Made by a program: the position numbers and the translations under genes. This document shows, in pieces, positions 54,101 through 55,262 of a DNA stretch of 64,000 bases; the stretch's first letter is position 1, and each line of letters opens with the position of its first letter. Origin of the DNA: Sphaerolaimus hirsutus (lineage: Eukaryota > Nematoda > Chromadorea > Monhysterida > Sphaerolaimidae); the NCBI GenBank assembly GCA_964036195.1, contig OZ038454.1, positions 28,196,315 through 28,260,314 on the forward strand, written 5' to 3'. The notes beneath the pieces are model-generated. The model was not told where the DNA came from and did no database searches. It saw only the letters and a list, made by a program, of their open reading frames with translations.

Positions 54101-54628
54101 CATGAACCACTGATTTTGGAGGTGAAAATCTAAATATAGGTATGAAAAATAGCGATTTTGAGCGAAAATTGGGGTATAGTTTCTGAAAAATCGCTCCAGA
54201 TAGGTAGATAGCTGGGCGATTTGGGGGGGGGGGTTTAGGGTGTAGTAGCCCAAAATTTTGCCTCCGGGATAGATAGATAGCTGAGCGGCCTTCCGGATAG
54301 ATAGATAGCTGGGCGGTTTGGGGGGGGGGGTAACCCCCCCCCATTCGAGACACCTGGTTCAAAGCTAATTTCTTTATTTCTCGAGATATCGGTTGAAAAC
54401 AAAATAGTGTGTCCGAGCGCATCATCCCCCCCACCTACAAAACTACAAATTTTCGCAACACGCAAGTCACATTAACATACCTGAGCGCATTGTTAGCTTT
54501 CCATTTGGTGAGGGTCATTTCATCAAAAAGCTCCTCCTTTATCAGTCTACGCAAACCCTCGCGCACTTTTCTGCGAAAATCCTGCATATCTGGAATGGCG
54601 ATCGCCTCAGACGCCAGTCTGAACATGC
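2894..54628 (-). CDS. Large host gene: NADAR + RS domain + FAM193-like C-terminus, 5' end missing
   Basis: A chain of 27 putative exons, each with AG acceptor and GT donor and with matching codon phase at every junction: 54628-54481, 53500-53296, 52665-52561, 51703-51457, 50166-49939, 48990-48497, 48138-47971, 46803-46562, 46043-45883, 45321-45128, 41143-41016, 40280-40168, 38756-38665, 38487-38408, 37942-37871, 37454-37387, 37099-36897, 34995-34858, 33647-33499, 33043-33018, 32898-32627, 32322-32028, 31560-31358, 30911-30797, 29210-29143, 28762-28679, 3115-2894. This gives about 1505 residues and no start codon. Domains in order: C-terminal half of NADAR, RS domain, acidic and proline-rich regions, FAM193-type C-terminus. 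Phase helped choose some sites, so exact borders are inferred. The 45.1-41.1 kb interval contains an N gap, so two adjacent genes rather than one fusion cannot be excluded. The last intron (about 25.6 kb) holds the retroelement. Confidence 0.7.
3153..3349. repeat. GGGACTGCC-family palindrome
   Basis: GGCAATCCAGCACCCTG at the left and CAGGGTGCGGGACTGCC at the right enclose an AT-rich centre with TGACAAATGT-type motifs. Other copies: 33247-33427, 38762-38950, 44800-44971, 45615-45790, 56670-56850. Confidence 0.6.
3640..4556. mobile_element. Foldback element with ACTCATCTA arms
   Basis: TACTCATCTAAACCC near 3641 and GGGTTTAGATGACTAGAG near 4538, plus GGCAGCAGGTTTAGAT versus its partial complement near 4350, define inverted arms around a hAT-like insertion at 3856-4098. 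Confidence 0.5.
3856..4098. mobile_element. hAT-like nonautonomous element with ACCCGA arrays
   Basis: Termini are TAGGGTTGG and CCAACCCTA. The target duplication is CCACTGGA/CCACAGGA (one mismatch). The interior is built from repeats of CCCGAACCCGATACCCGA type. Confidence 0.75.
4699..5528. mobile_element. hAT-like nonautonomous element with TTTTATT arrays
   Basis: Termini are CATGGTTGG and CCAACCCTG. There is a perfect 8 bp duplication CTCTTGGT (4691-4698 and 5529-5536). The interior is AT-rich with TTTTATTTTATT and ACTAAAATT repeats. Confidence 0.8.
5644..6433 (-). repeat. 3' LTR of the retroelement
   Basis: Downstream LTR, 790 bp, same sequence as 27862-28651 as far as read by eye. On the minus strand it begins TGTAAGGG right after the polypurine tract and ends CCCTTAAA, an imperfect terminal inverted repeat. 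The host flank AGACA follows. Confidence 0.9.
6434..6448 (-). promoter_or_regulatory. Polypurine tract
   Basis: On the minus strand AAAGAGGGGCGAG directly precedes the TGTAAGGG start of the 3' LTR, the expected place and composition of the plus-strand primer for reverse transcription. Confidence 0.65.
6610..13743 (-). CDS. pol: Env-like ectodomain fused to protease-RT-RNase H-integrase polyprotein
   Basis: One uninterrupted frame of 2377 codons. Residues 1-28 look like a signal peptide. Residues 30-540 form a Cys-rich, N-glycosylatable ectodomain, followed by a membrane helix at about 541-566 and a short basic-cysteine segment. Two aspartic-protease motifs follow, DTGAQCSLIG near 700 and DSGAQCSLID near 841. 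Reverse transcriptase lies around 1150-1340, with LDCLGAYWQL and YMDDLL (near 1313). RNase H is around 1455-1550 (SVDAA, YTDSRAL). The integrase zinc module (H-H-C-C) starts near 1743, its DDE core begins near HIDH (about 1812), and a GPY module (VGPYMVTKM) follows. The last 300 or so residues are an acidic/basic tail of unknown role. In ordinary Ty3/gypsy elements env is a separate ORF after pol; here it is in front and in frame. The Env lineage was not identified. By topology the enzymes would face the cytosol. Confidence 0.9.
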   Translation of the reverse strand: MFSVKSSQTLSMELYLILFTLGTHCIQAMDPMLCPMDQPPTASYAIPPDIKCQYSTTAEFAAPSKLTLQLYRQNTYQHVTEAHVCTKWTEIHTKYTTFLYTSYTNVTHVPQSVSAVECKRMMDYHHCQKAGDMKASGTNQFRSWNTASKLPTNGGLRCCKTLSTTVTQCALQQTTVYQKSRQNQMWSTLGTDVSKCHYVENQCVLPEHQLLIWQANTSAECQYEPWKKLPGVGLQRQWIAEDGLLALTFTKPQEIVDCGKQLYLSDQGFAVETIISGDTAIKSLTGITIIPEDRTMSEVAAAKATLRQLHADQSQRFYFEFLMVNHCKMLKALYAITISQLKSDPTETIRMILEHQYLTAKTVGNVIHVWYCRPLANGTYHILPMNVTTGQCTKDIPIQFAAIEKGPFFLDPETLMITKWTYDVPCAMADRQLLQIHNKTVRYEAVSGILQQIKELPPLPLTYVHQHQVEIEPAASMPMGLHPYKALSQWSDKAYETDLLQAHHELLTGLGLQQELTVKKNIEQVAQNSVVTGIMKTKSNIWVKIVIILTVIPIVAAWCFIMVKCCIPLAIRAKLTHNALDYIIRLSQWMWQQIATLSRCYQAVQRFRNRYPHRHSMPMATTIRRPTRAAPAPPSEIESMVRPSTNPPALTHGRSVTLHGETIVLRPVEIINMITAAETEDHYIVPNAMMLINEEQITAMLDTGAQCSLIGKNLADTLNLVYEPIANDGSQLTSATGHVIPSAGLVTAEIGLMGQQHIHSLHVSDELGDQVILGNDVLQSVGVLTIHYGQDKAWAESPNQKNEQPEMQKKINEVKAIQFVNKRNLLYVAASIANTTLAALLDSGAQCSLIDEKIVHALGIGPIQTLTEKSNLVSITGHPLIIPGQVTVPVIIAGLTLQHTFHVVKNLTDELLLGGDLLRRFKRLTICYTTNRVWIGSRQIGLGPACDSTSTQGPPAASWPVKLISQEFIRSNTRKRIPVMIAGLPSGDPQRNLVFIPMPAANIRGLMLPYLRVPGGHDMLCIDIYNMSAQHRCLPKGEVVGYVELAGTAIPLAQQTTKPPETTVNAVNQEFRSHMQKPNTGVKPDEIILHELTGKSLQERLEKLEKVWEFGDGLTAEQKEQLKDLLKQFHDCFALDYGELTTITGGIYHRIRTGDKPPIQLPPRRTPPHLRDVVEEQLNSMLRSGVIVKSNSPWRAAIVMVKKKDDTHRLCQDFRELNLITESDAFPAPDQAEIFDRIAELNPKIFSSLDCLGAYWQLPMHPDDAEKTAFAVANGQLYHFTRMPFGLSTAPASYARAITTIFEPIINKNVLAYMDDLLTASPSVEKHLQDLTAVLERARMYRLKFKAKKCLFGTSECIFLGFKLSGRGIEQDVSKTQTIENFPLPQNRTGVKSFLGMCGFYRRFIRNYSIIAKPMVELTKESVEFEWTEERLAAFESLKKAMVSAPVLAFYRPELELIISVDAACPPVHGYGAVLEQCQPETGEVRPIAFASTMVADNRNDFHAMIREAEALAWILEKFKHLCMGRKVTVYTDSRALAYLMNAKGHSQYLTRICLTLAGYDLNVKHRPGKANVVADALSRAPTGQDHELLARIDNPPMEIELDDAKIPKPRPWWRQLPPYEPTEEIKDPYKGPRNTNKEKTTESQPEPVKIMATLKSPQDAGEPTPNQLRNWRERLAAAQEHDKETQQLIKQMENGDRPCLGPHYAYPNLLAYVRNPTSPPEKAKRMRVFVPKSLRAQMMAEHHDTSVAGHLNARKSLSLMAQHLYWPEMRSDMYNYVKTCMHCQTRNSPVPKTRLPLPDMQPVLQPFEWVHIDHLELPTSYSGHSYVFLVVDKCSRWADGWAVERTDAKTAAQMLVENWICKYGAPAYLTSDCHASFTGEIFTEITKLFQIRKISTAPFHPQSNGMVERANRSLLGLLAACMRDLDHHDWPTWLPYALMANRMAVHSATGVSPYMCVFGQMPRTTVAADLRPKQFEAMMEYPTYMHTLLLNMRQIWAFANKSNQVQNDTNKEIHDRKCTNAQKLHLGCLVLKKSFTIPKDQTGKTKDVWVGPYMVTKMTGNPPKTVYLQKWNEPDAPSIKFPAMLVKMWHPREDIYPTFGQGESAIQQNAEHQQEEQPVDMAKDQETSPQGDVTASTNQLQPELSGAADDIPIGLEDSDEDEMPIVHKYPHSRPRTATRYNLRLNPKKKVIGMIKINQCPENDEIGALYCDLLGDSMSRWKATPLPSGGAMEYENEIFNNSPELQRELVKSAKPEPEPEMGIQTVPRLFVSSSAIFALFPETSNNTLQIMPRRMIMVVPTEKQYIETDIQLTVPQGMAIRLINHKDDTKFKILEHTYVTGQHVINIWFLTNTRKEFSTQDTIACLQAFQTLKISAN
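13744..14160. other. Spacer between helicase ORF and Env-pol ORF
   Basis: AT-rich DNA of about 420 bp with no long frame. On the minus strand a weak acceptor-like ttgtattcatag lies about 17 nt before the pol start, so splicing to express the polyprotein is possible but unproven. Confidence 0.4.
14161..16905 (-). CDS. UPF1-like superfamily 1 helicase
   Basis: A frame of 914 codons. The N-terminal 380 or so residues are unassigned. The helicase core has Walker A APAGSGKNTTA, motif II VVDEST, motif III GDEYQLGRP, motif V TCDIAQGSQASDII and motif VI RLCVALTRQRR. This set matches SF1B UPF1/viral-type RNA helicases. In motif I the Ser/Thr normally following the Lys is Asn, with Thr next, which may weaken Mg/ATP binding. 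The frame is open upstream of this Met for 24 codons to the hAT-like insertion at 16986. Beyond that insertion it matches the frame of the ORF starting at 17996. A helicase is not a standard Ty3/gypsy component. A role in unwinding or protecting a very long genomic RNA is an inference. Confidence 0.85.
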   Translation of the reverse strand: MMVMKKMIGQKNQRGIVAPMVGILSQIKDLGMAYQAGLSVVVRKHTKEFWICDHTMPKVVVESIQKGQPLFWVPGIEENGIIQPLMKGIQKLQKISDLAPSVEINNQVGPILSIRHVMIYFPTTALCLQEGLYVNRLETLQGLEELRRLAFMPYEQTANGGCLTTQQQQDAKIEWMFWQAWHWAHIVAMMKEPDEQMLIYQAMQTLADEYHLARMTREMNQPKGQSTPWTCDFEIIRSEDFTHIVFYVKVPMETQTWTSCTPIKLAFKKPELEVPGILTAITPCQNGTRQQLSVAVLSKGAMNYLTKHRKMGRSEACIKTEQQVSDEKDKHTYVSIAYALMNPWKSEAELAIMKVLLPKHRWQIDMIPAAHRDYTVYAYPDDRPDGLNDKQDAILSTLKTNVNCATIKAPAGSGKNTTAVKGIARHLHAGAERHKTEPQATKVLVTATDNGAVDNMAAAIDEWLKTREAMQHGWRHHKLKATARKMEQYERSRQGNIPDDCKLNKDEQVPESWIEQMKQCQNEKELETAGMDNMINRDCQIVTATISTALSKIRECRFSMLVVDESTKVTKMELCELLCLLSASDQISRRFIVLLLGDEYQLGRPTLGHTAVRRVVETVFNEGALTRMSSAIPRQQCFRLSEVYRAPVEHAGLVKQLIYGGHLTAPIVFHTKEEFRANAPPGFPIPYKLLSDGTKQYLPAIYWLDVETEAIPQTTDGNKVSRKCEQTRSQFINFISEWSATAGPEALSQLQVLAYYKELQADLLEGCKSVKHGKSKRKMNVKVTTCDIAQGSQASDIILIPGWSVNTRYNQLTHLTNMLRLCVALTRQRRCIVIMADFKPLFTLSKTTAAWKTLFSHIAENGAFIMRPDRVTEARALMKRSDLPHCIAAQNSKHFFGLNGRETNQNKKPQITSK
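16986..17504. mobile_element. Nonautonomous hAT-like element (family 1) inside ORF2/helicase
   Basis: A 519 bp element with termini CAGGGGTCTCC and GGAGACCCCTG and a perfect 8 bp target duplication CCACAGAT (16978-16985 and 17505-17512). The inside has TATCTATCTATCCCGG motifs and C/G runs. It has no transposase ORF. Relatives lie at 47216-47608, 50507-51404, 53930-54358 and 54688-55062. Confidence 0.9.
17505..17996 (-). CDS. ORF2: N-terminal part of the helicase polyprotein, interrupted
   Basis: An ATG at 17996 opens a 164-codon acidic region (DIDDWVEGPVEPE at the start) before the frame enters a hAT-like insertion and ends at 17460 in transposon sequence. The unit 16978-17504 (one target-site copy plus transposon) is 527 bp. 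Without it the frame would be continuous with the helicase frame, giving about 1102 codons. A strong acceptor (tttctttttacag, 18023-18011) lies 14 nt before the ATG, suggesting a spliced subgenomic mRNA. No domain is recognised. The insertion disables the full-length product of this copy. Confidence 0.7.
17997..18201. other. gag-ORF2 intergenic segment with splice acceptor
   Basis: A short AT-rich spacer after the gag stop. On the minus strand it contains a pyrimidine tract and CAG (18023-18011) directly before ORF2, best read as a splice acceptor. Confidence 0.45.
18202..19911 (-). CDS. gag: Gag structural polyprotein
   Basis: A 569-codon frame. Residues about 205-330 show the Ty3/gypsy capsid (retrotrans_gag) pattern: a MNIFTGESDQAWAMFVENF start, DLLPPFLSGPALQCYEEL, then WRQLCQAMERRFHTPARRN. 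This domain forms the particle shell. The N-terminal 200 residues are Gln/Glu-rich and probably helical. The C-terminal 170 residues are basic and would bind RNA. I see no CCHC zinc knuckle, unlike many Gag proteins. The start ATG is preceded on the minus strand by an acceptor-like atttcag about 14 nt upstream, consistent with splicing from the distant LTR. It is separated from the helicase ORF by a stop codon and a spacer. Confidence 0.85.
   Translation of the reverse strand: MLANVCTDALGQIEPSGDDRMITEAVRLMTLTSADKTQHLRPLQQAYNTMVEMLNNSPGVQEELREQFKEVMAEMKVDTLLKILELKGQAVQMAAAEIVKEMNAAAQQTRAQDQDQGGRLVQQAPQDLSFAVVPHAQPANPGANMVGTNQNDIVKILATEIRDQMRQEFARERQMGQTGRTPDSNGDQSNRNPRKNAVNTVTWKLRMANMQRRMNIFTGESDQAWAMFVENFITMAKSLDLNESEMCDLLPPFLSGPALQCYEELSFTQRMDWRQLCQAMERRFHTPARRNAMLRELDAAKQGHLPITKYADHVHRLVRALNPTASIEQVAQRTGEKVFCSMSDELMALVSIQSLEPPTDFQLLMSMLEKLEESAARMKNAGMGWASNNPQVNLLGAMGNTNEKLDEIPLHRWRFPKAMNVQQVNYTARAVAPPKVERAGAPRNQYHNRSRERRFHQPRVAQNESGQKDGNQKLTDGAGVDKYPKERFEKAQERPRKPAEQAGPQKMAHRIQRVAHECTTAEYGEADSDSEPEMMSHFSVAKNDLPALLAMVKDNNIEMSVEESEPTDT
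19990..20154 (-). CDS. Small one-helix membrane protein ORF
   Basis: A 54-codon frame just upstream of gag on the element's sense strand. It starts with two consecutive Met codons. A Cys-containing hydrophilic head of about 22 residues is followed by one hydrophobic helix (DIACFLCIIAIAIPVIYILW) and a short basic tail. It resembles small viral membrane proteins in layout only; no homology is claimed. It could be a chance ORF. Confidence 0.4.
   Translation of the reverse strand: MMSSTSETSMSQKCKTWYMMCRDIACFLCIIAIAIPVIYILWKIHNLINKFPHF
20155..23197. other. Retroelement leader, mostly noncoding
   Basis: T-rich on the plus strand with no convincing long frame. A short segment at about 22364-22391, flanked by ttacaatttacag and gtgagt, could be a noncoding 5' exon of the antisense gene that starts at 23198. 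In the sense direction this belongs to a leader of about 7.7 kb between the 5' LTR and the first ORF. Confidence 0.45.
23198..25536 (+). CDS. Antisense nine-exon gene for a type I membrane protein with mucin-like stalk
   Basis: Exons 23198-23224, 23430-23681, 23839-23918, 24058-24153, 24287-24504, 24630-24913, 25025-25202, 25304-25412 and 25488-25536 have GT-AG borders (mostly GTGAG donors), consistent phases and a TAG stop: 430 residues. Exon 1 supplies Met and joins exon 2 to form a signal peptide (MFF plus VLALAVGSVG). The ectodomain has an N-glycosylation NGT site, a compact region (exon 5, TERLSIVDGYNHYLPRRKNL) that might be a small beta-grasp-like domain, and a Thr/Ser-rich stalk (exon 6). 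Exon 7 holds a membrane helix (AVLAFVFAVPCAIIVFFIW); the cytosolic tail is acidic then Cys-containing. The family is unknown. The gene lies wholly inside the retroelement on the opposite strand, which explains how introns survived. Confidence 0.85.
25844..26522 (+). CDS. Antisense three-exon gene for a Ly6/uPAR-type (LU) membrane protein
   Basis: Exons 25844-26060, 26137-26250 and 26323-26522 (donors GTAAGT and GTCAGT) give 176 residues. A basic N-terminal tail of about 45 residues leads to a membrane helix (AFLVAFILLGVILLIGLYGY). A Cys-rich domain follows, starting CYDCN, then CGQCTGHYCIK and SCGF, and closing HHCYCTGHLCN. This is the three-finger LU pattern ending in C.C....LCN. A final hydrophobic segment (WFSIAFGLVGILLLQ) is either a second helix or a GPI-type signal. 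LU proteins are cell-surface or secreted binders. The gene starts 308 bp after the stop of the preceding antisense gene and is also inside the retroelement. An in-frame Met at 25730 is an alternative start; I prefer 25844. Confidence 0.8.
26523..27861. other. Leader next to the 5' LTR / 3' region of antisense genes
   Basis: No convincing ORF. AATAAA on the plus strand near 27690 could serve as the polyadenylation signal for the antisense genes. Confidence 0.4.
27838..27857 (-). promoter_or_regulatory. Candidate primer-binding site
   Basis: Four bases inside the 5' LTR on the minus strand the sequence reads TGGCTCCCGAGTTTTA. It begins with TGG, the complement of a tRNA 3' CCA end. The position and the TGG start fit a tRNA-primed element. 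The tRNA was not identified. Confidence 0.5.
27862..28651 (-). repeat. 5' LTR of the retroelement
   Basis: This is the upstream LTR in the element's sense direction. By eye it matches 5644-6433 throughout with no insertions or deletions. It contains an inverted repeat, AGCAAAATCATG and its complement (arms at 6248-6259 and 6292-6303 in the other copy), which could form a hairpin in the RNA. I could not place the promoter or the R region with confidence. Confidence 0.9.
28679..41143 (-). CDS. FAM193-like exons
   Basis: Sixteen exons from 41143 down to 28679. Early exons encode a coiled-coil-like segment (NRMLKEDVQFFVQQRLFLED). Near the end, the exon 31560-31358 encodes CCFCDVHNCGRHASVERARD and a basic RLRMKLKRR helix. 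The next exon (30911-30797) encodes SLDELLAFIEG. This Cys/His-rich motif, basic helix and short (D)DL..FI.G motif match the order in the FAM193 C-terminal region as I remember it from human FAM193A, a conserved metazoan family of poorly known function. A 26 nt micro-exon lies at 33043-33018. In this stretch the introns are filled with palindromic transposons whose edges often lie 5-30 bp from splice sites. FAM193 membership is fairly likely; the exact start of the FAM193-homologous part is unknown. Confidence 0.65.
28763..29142. other. Intronic unique-looking DNA
   Basis: AT-rich DNA between exons with no repeat family recognised. One of the few stretches of intron here not obviously transposon. 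Confidence 0.4.
29234..29314 (-). CDS. Alternative or first exon starting with ATG
   Basis: A 27-codon stretch beginning MSDKPDMVNIQLDEIL and ending at a perfect GTAAGT donor. An in-frame stop lies just upstream of the ATG. It ends in phase 0, so it could splice directly to 28762-28679. The neighbouring downstream exon (29210-29143) begins only 23 nt after this donor, too close for a normal intron, so the two could be alternatives. It could be an alternative promoter's first exon, or (with the AG inside ATGTCAG as acceptor) a mutually exclusive internal exon. Confidence 0.4.
29408..30538. mobile_element. TTGAGGCGT / AAGTCGACAAG family element with nested insertion
   Basis: Left end TTGAGACGTCTAATTCTAAA, right end complement ending GGACGCCTCAA. 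A hAT-like element sits inside at 29594-30128. Confidence 0.6.
29594..30128. mobile_element. hAT-like element with GGAAAACGGAAAC arrays
   Basis: Termini TAGGGTGTCAAC and GTTGACACCCTA. Perfect 8 bp duplication ATTTGGTC (29586-29593 and 30129-30136). The interior is a degenerate GGAAAACGGAAAC tandem array. Confidence 0.85.
33699..33912. repeat. Palindromic element, GATACGCACATCTGCCCG arms
   Basis: CTGATACGCACATCTGCCCG at the left and its complement at the right flank a short centre with GTGATTTTCAGATATGA. Arms are nearly 90 bp. Confidence 0.65.
34166..34787. mobile_element. TIR element with CGAAACTCGATA repeats
   Basis: Ends TTGAGGCGTTTGGTTCCG and its near-complement. The interior repeats CCGAAACTCGATATCTCC. 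It shares the TTGAGGCGT terminus with the AAGTCGACAAG family. Confidence 0.6.
35021..35256. repeat. Palindromic ACACACTGGATGTCAAC element
   Basis: GGGCCCCCACACACTGGATG at the left and the complement type (TGTCAACTAGTGTGTG) at the right. It starts about 25 bp from the exon acceptor at 34996. Copies: 53003-53235, 60375-60608, 62441-62672. Confidence 0.65.
35457..36696. mobile_element. Foldback element with 250 bp arms and nested hAT-like element
   Basis: Arms begin GGGGCCAGATTGTTTTCTCC and end with the complement. GACGTATATCGCTTCGATTT lies in the left arm and its complement in the right. Element 35719-36339 is nested at the centre. Confidence 0.75.
35719..36339. mobile_element. hAT-like element with GGGATC arrays
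   Basis: Termini TAGGGTTCAAACGGGA and TCCCGTTTGAACCCTA. Perfect 8 bp duplication CTCGTGCA (35711-35718 and 36340-36347). The interior is mostly GGGATC hexamers, which create false Arg-Asp repeat frames. Confidence 0.9.
39387..39949. mobile_element. hAT-like element with GGGATC arrays, second copy
   Basis: Same termini as 35719-36339, with perfect 8 bp duplication GTTACACC (39379-39386 and 39950-39957). Confidence 0.9.
40772..40996. repeat. Palindromic TTCCGCAAGTGG element
   Basis: GGTTCCGCAAGTGGAAAAGT at the left and CCACTTGCGGAACTGGCC at the right enclose AAGAGTTGAGTAAAATC repeats. Other copies: about 36700-36855, 60793-61282; a truncated start at 63957. Confidence 0.65.
41697..42380. repeat. 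59 bp minisatellite array
   Basis: About eleven tandem units containing GGCGCCATTTTTATGGAGTG and GACTCCAAAGTAGCGCCATT, with scattered substitutions. The inverted partner is at 43800-44130. Confidence 0.85.
43800..44130. repeat. Inverted partner of the 59 bp minisatellite
   Basis: Five to six units of the complementary sequence (CACTCCATAAAAATGGCGCC), so the two arrays can pair with each other. Confidence 0.85.
44538..44737. other. Assembly gap, 200 N
   Basis: Fixed-length run of N. Real size unknown; it may hide exons of the minus-strand gene. Confidence 1.
45128..51703 (-). CDS. Middle exons: RS domain, acidic and proline-rich regions
   Basis: Seven in-phase exons of the large minus-strand gene. 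The first (51703-51457) is rich in alternating Arg/Ser followed by a Lys/Asp/Ser tract, typical of RS domains in nuclear-speckle and splicing proteins. The second (50166-49939) is basic and predicted helical. The third (48990-48497) starts with a hydrophobic helix-like stretch (AAVQLAACQVLDMLVDLV) and continues with acidic PPVVEKEPP-type repeats. The exon at 46803-46562 is strongly proline-rich (about GC 70%). The next two encode conserved-looking SPFGPIPRYV and FWTALAKRHSS segments. I do not recognise a catalytic domain here. A nuclear, RNA-related role is an inference from the RS domain only. Confidence 0.6.
46078..46325. repeat. Palindromic ACACACTAGTTTTCACCGTGAC element
   Basis: CACACTAGTTTTCACCGTGA at one end and its complement at the other. 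Other copies: 56036-56262, 61731-61974, 61974-62212. Confidence 0.7.
46922..47215. repeat. 39 bp tandem array
   Basis: Seven or so units of a 39 bp period containing GGCGCCATTTTTATGGAGTG and GCGCCATGGACTC. It shares its core with the 59 bp array at 41697. Confidence 0.8.
47216..47608. mobile_element. hAT-like family 1 element, left end lost
   Basis: Closely matches 17090-17504, including the GGAGACCCCTG terminus. The left terminus is replaced by the 39 bp array. Confidence 0.75.
49206..49909. mobile_element. Degraded GGGATC-type hAT-like element with nested GGAAAACGG element
   Basis: Outer termini TAGGGTTGAAACGGGATC and GTTCGAACCCTA with an imperfect duplication (GTTTGGCC/GTTTGCGC). The inner element 49383-49897 has a perfect 8 bp duplication GTTCGAAC and the same array as 29594-30128. 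Confidence 0.8.
50507..51404. mobile_element. hAT-like family 1 element with nested GGGATC element
   Basis: Outer termini CAGGGTCTCG and GATACCCCTG, perfect 8 bp duplication GTGGGCAC (50499-50506 and 51405-51412). Nested element 50677-51273 has TAGGGTTCAAACGGGA termini and inserted in a C-run. Confidence 0.85.
51743..51937. mobile_element. hAT-like element with GGTACGGTAAA arrays
   Basis: 195 bp, termini TAGGGTGGCAGA and TCTGCCACCCTA, duplication ATGTGACC/ATGTGGCC (one mismatch). Interior of CGGTACGGTAAA repeats. It lies about 40 bp from the RS-exon acceptor. Confidence 0.8.
52220..52545. mobile_element. ACCGTATTTGCTTGAATAA element
   Basis: TIR of about 27 bp (ACCGTATTTGCTTGAATAAT and complement) with G-run-rich interior. 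It ends about 15 bp from the donor of exon 52665-52561. Confidence 0.65.
52561..54628 (-). CDS. NADAR (YbiA-like) domain exons, C-terminal half
   Basis: Three exons (54628-54481, 53500-53296, 52665-52561) encode features of the C-terminal half of a NADAR domain. A TKWKANN segment fills the W...R/K..M position. It is followed by LRALLLHTGERLLI (the LL.TG motif), a DKLLGVGM stretch and then GQNLLGIALMELR (the G.N.LG..LM..R signature). NADAR/YbiA proteins are N-glycosidases acting on riboflavin-pathway intermediates, and some family members have been reported to reverse guanine ADP-ribosylation. The usual Trp of the D..WG.G motif is Leu here, and about 35 extra residues separate it from the GQNLLG motif. 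The N-terminal half of the domain must lie upstream, in or beyond the N gap at 55063-55262, because 54.65-55.06 kb is transposon. The family call rests on motifs; activity is uncertain. Confidence 0.65.
53930..54358. mobile_element. hAT-like family 1 element
   Basis: Contains the ATAGATAGATAGCTGGGCGG motifs and C/G runs of family 1, on the opposite strand. Target duplication not resolved. Confidence 0.6.
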
Positions 54629-54687
54629 CTGAATTGGGGTAAGGTTGGATTTTTGGGGATATTTCTCAAAATATAAAAAGGTGATTC

Positions 54688-55062
54688 CAGGGGTCTCCAA
54701 TATTTTGGCCCTCGCAGGGGCTGGATAGATAGCAAATCGCACCTCCGGAGGGATAGATAGCTGAAAAAAATTTCTGGGGGGGGGGGGCTGGGGGGCTTGG
54801 GGGGCTCGCGGGGGCAAAATATATAGGCTTTTTCAGTGCATACAAGCCCGAAAGGGGAAAAAATCGCTAATAATCAGTTAAAAGTGGCCAGAAGTAGGTT
54901 TAAAATGGCTGGAAACAGGCATATATATAACCATGCATATAGCCGGAGTGCACGATTTTGAAGCTGAAAAACTATAAAAAGGTGCGAAAATTAGTGATTT
55001 TGAGCGAAAATTGAGGCAAAATTTCTCAAAAACCACTCCAGATGGATATATAGCTGAGCGAT
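54688..55062. mobile_element. hAT-like family 1 element running into gap
   Basis: Begins CAGGGGTCTCC and continues with family 1 sequence to the N gap. The right end is not seen. Confidence 0.7.
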
Positions 55063-55262
55063 NNNNNNNNNNNNNNNNNNNNNNNNNNNNNNNNNNNNNN
55101 NNNNNNNNNNNNNNNNNNNNNNNNNNNNNNNNNNNNNNNNNNNNNNNNNNNNNNNNNNNNNNNNNNNNNNNNNNNNNNNNNNNNNNNNNNNNNNNNNNNN
55201 NNNNNNNNNNNNNNNNNNNNNNNNNNNNNNNNNNNNNNNNNNNNNNNNNNNNNNNNNNNNNN
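55063..55262. other. Assembly gap, 200 N
   Basis: Fixed-length run of N between two divergent genes. It hides the 5' exon(s) of the plus-strand gene and perhaps the N-terminal half of the NADAR domain. Confidence 1.
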
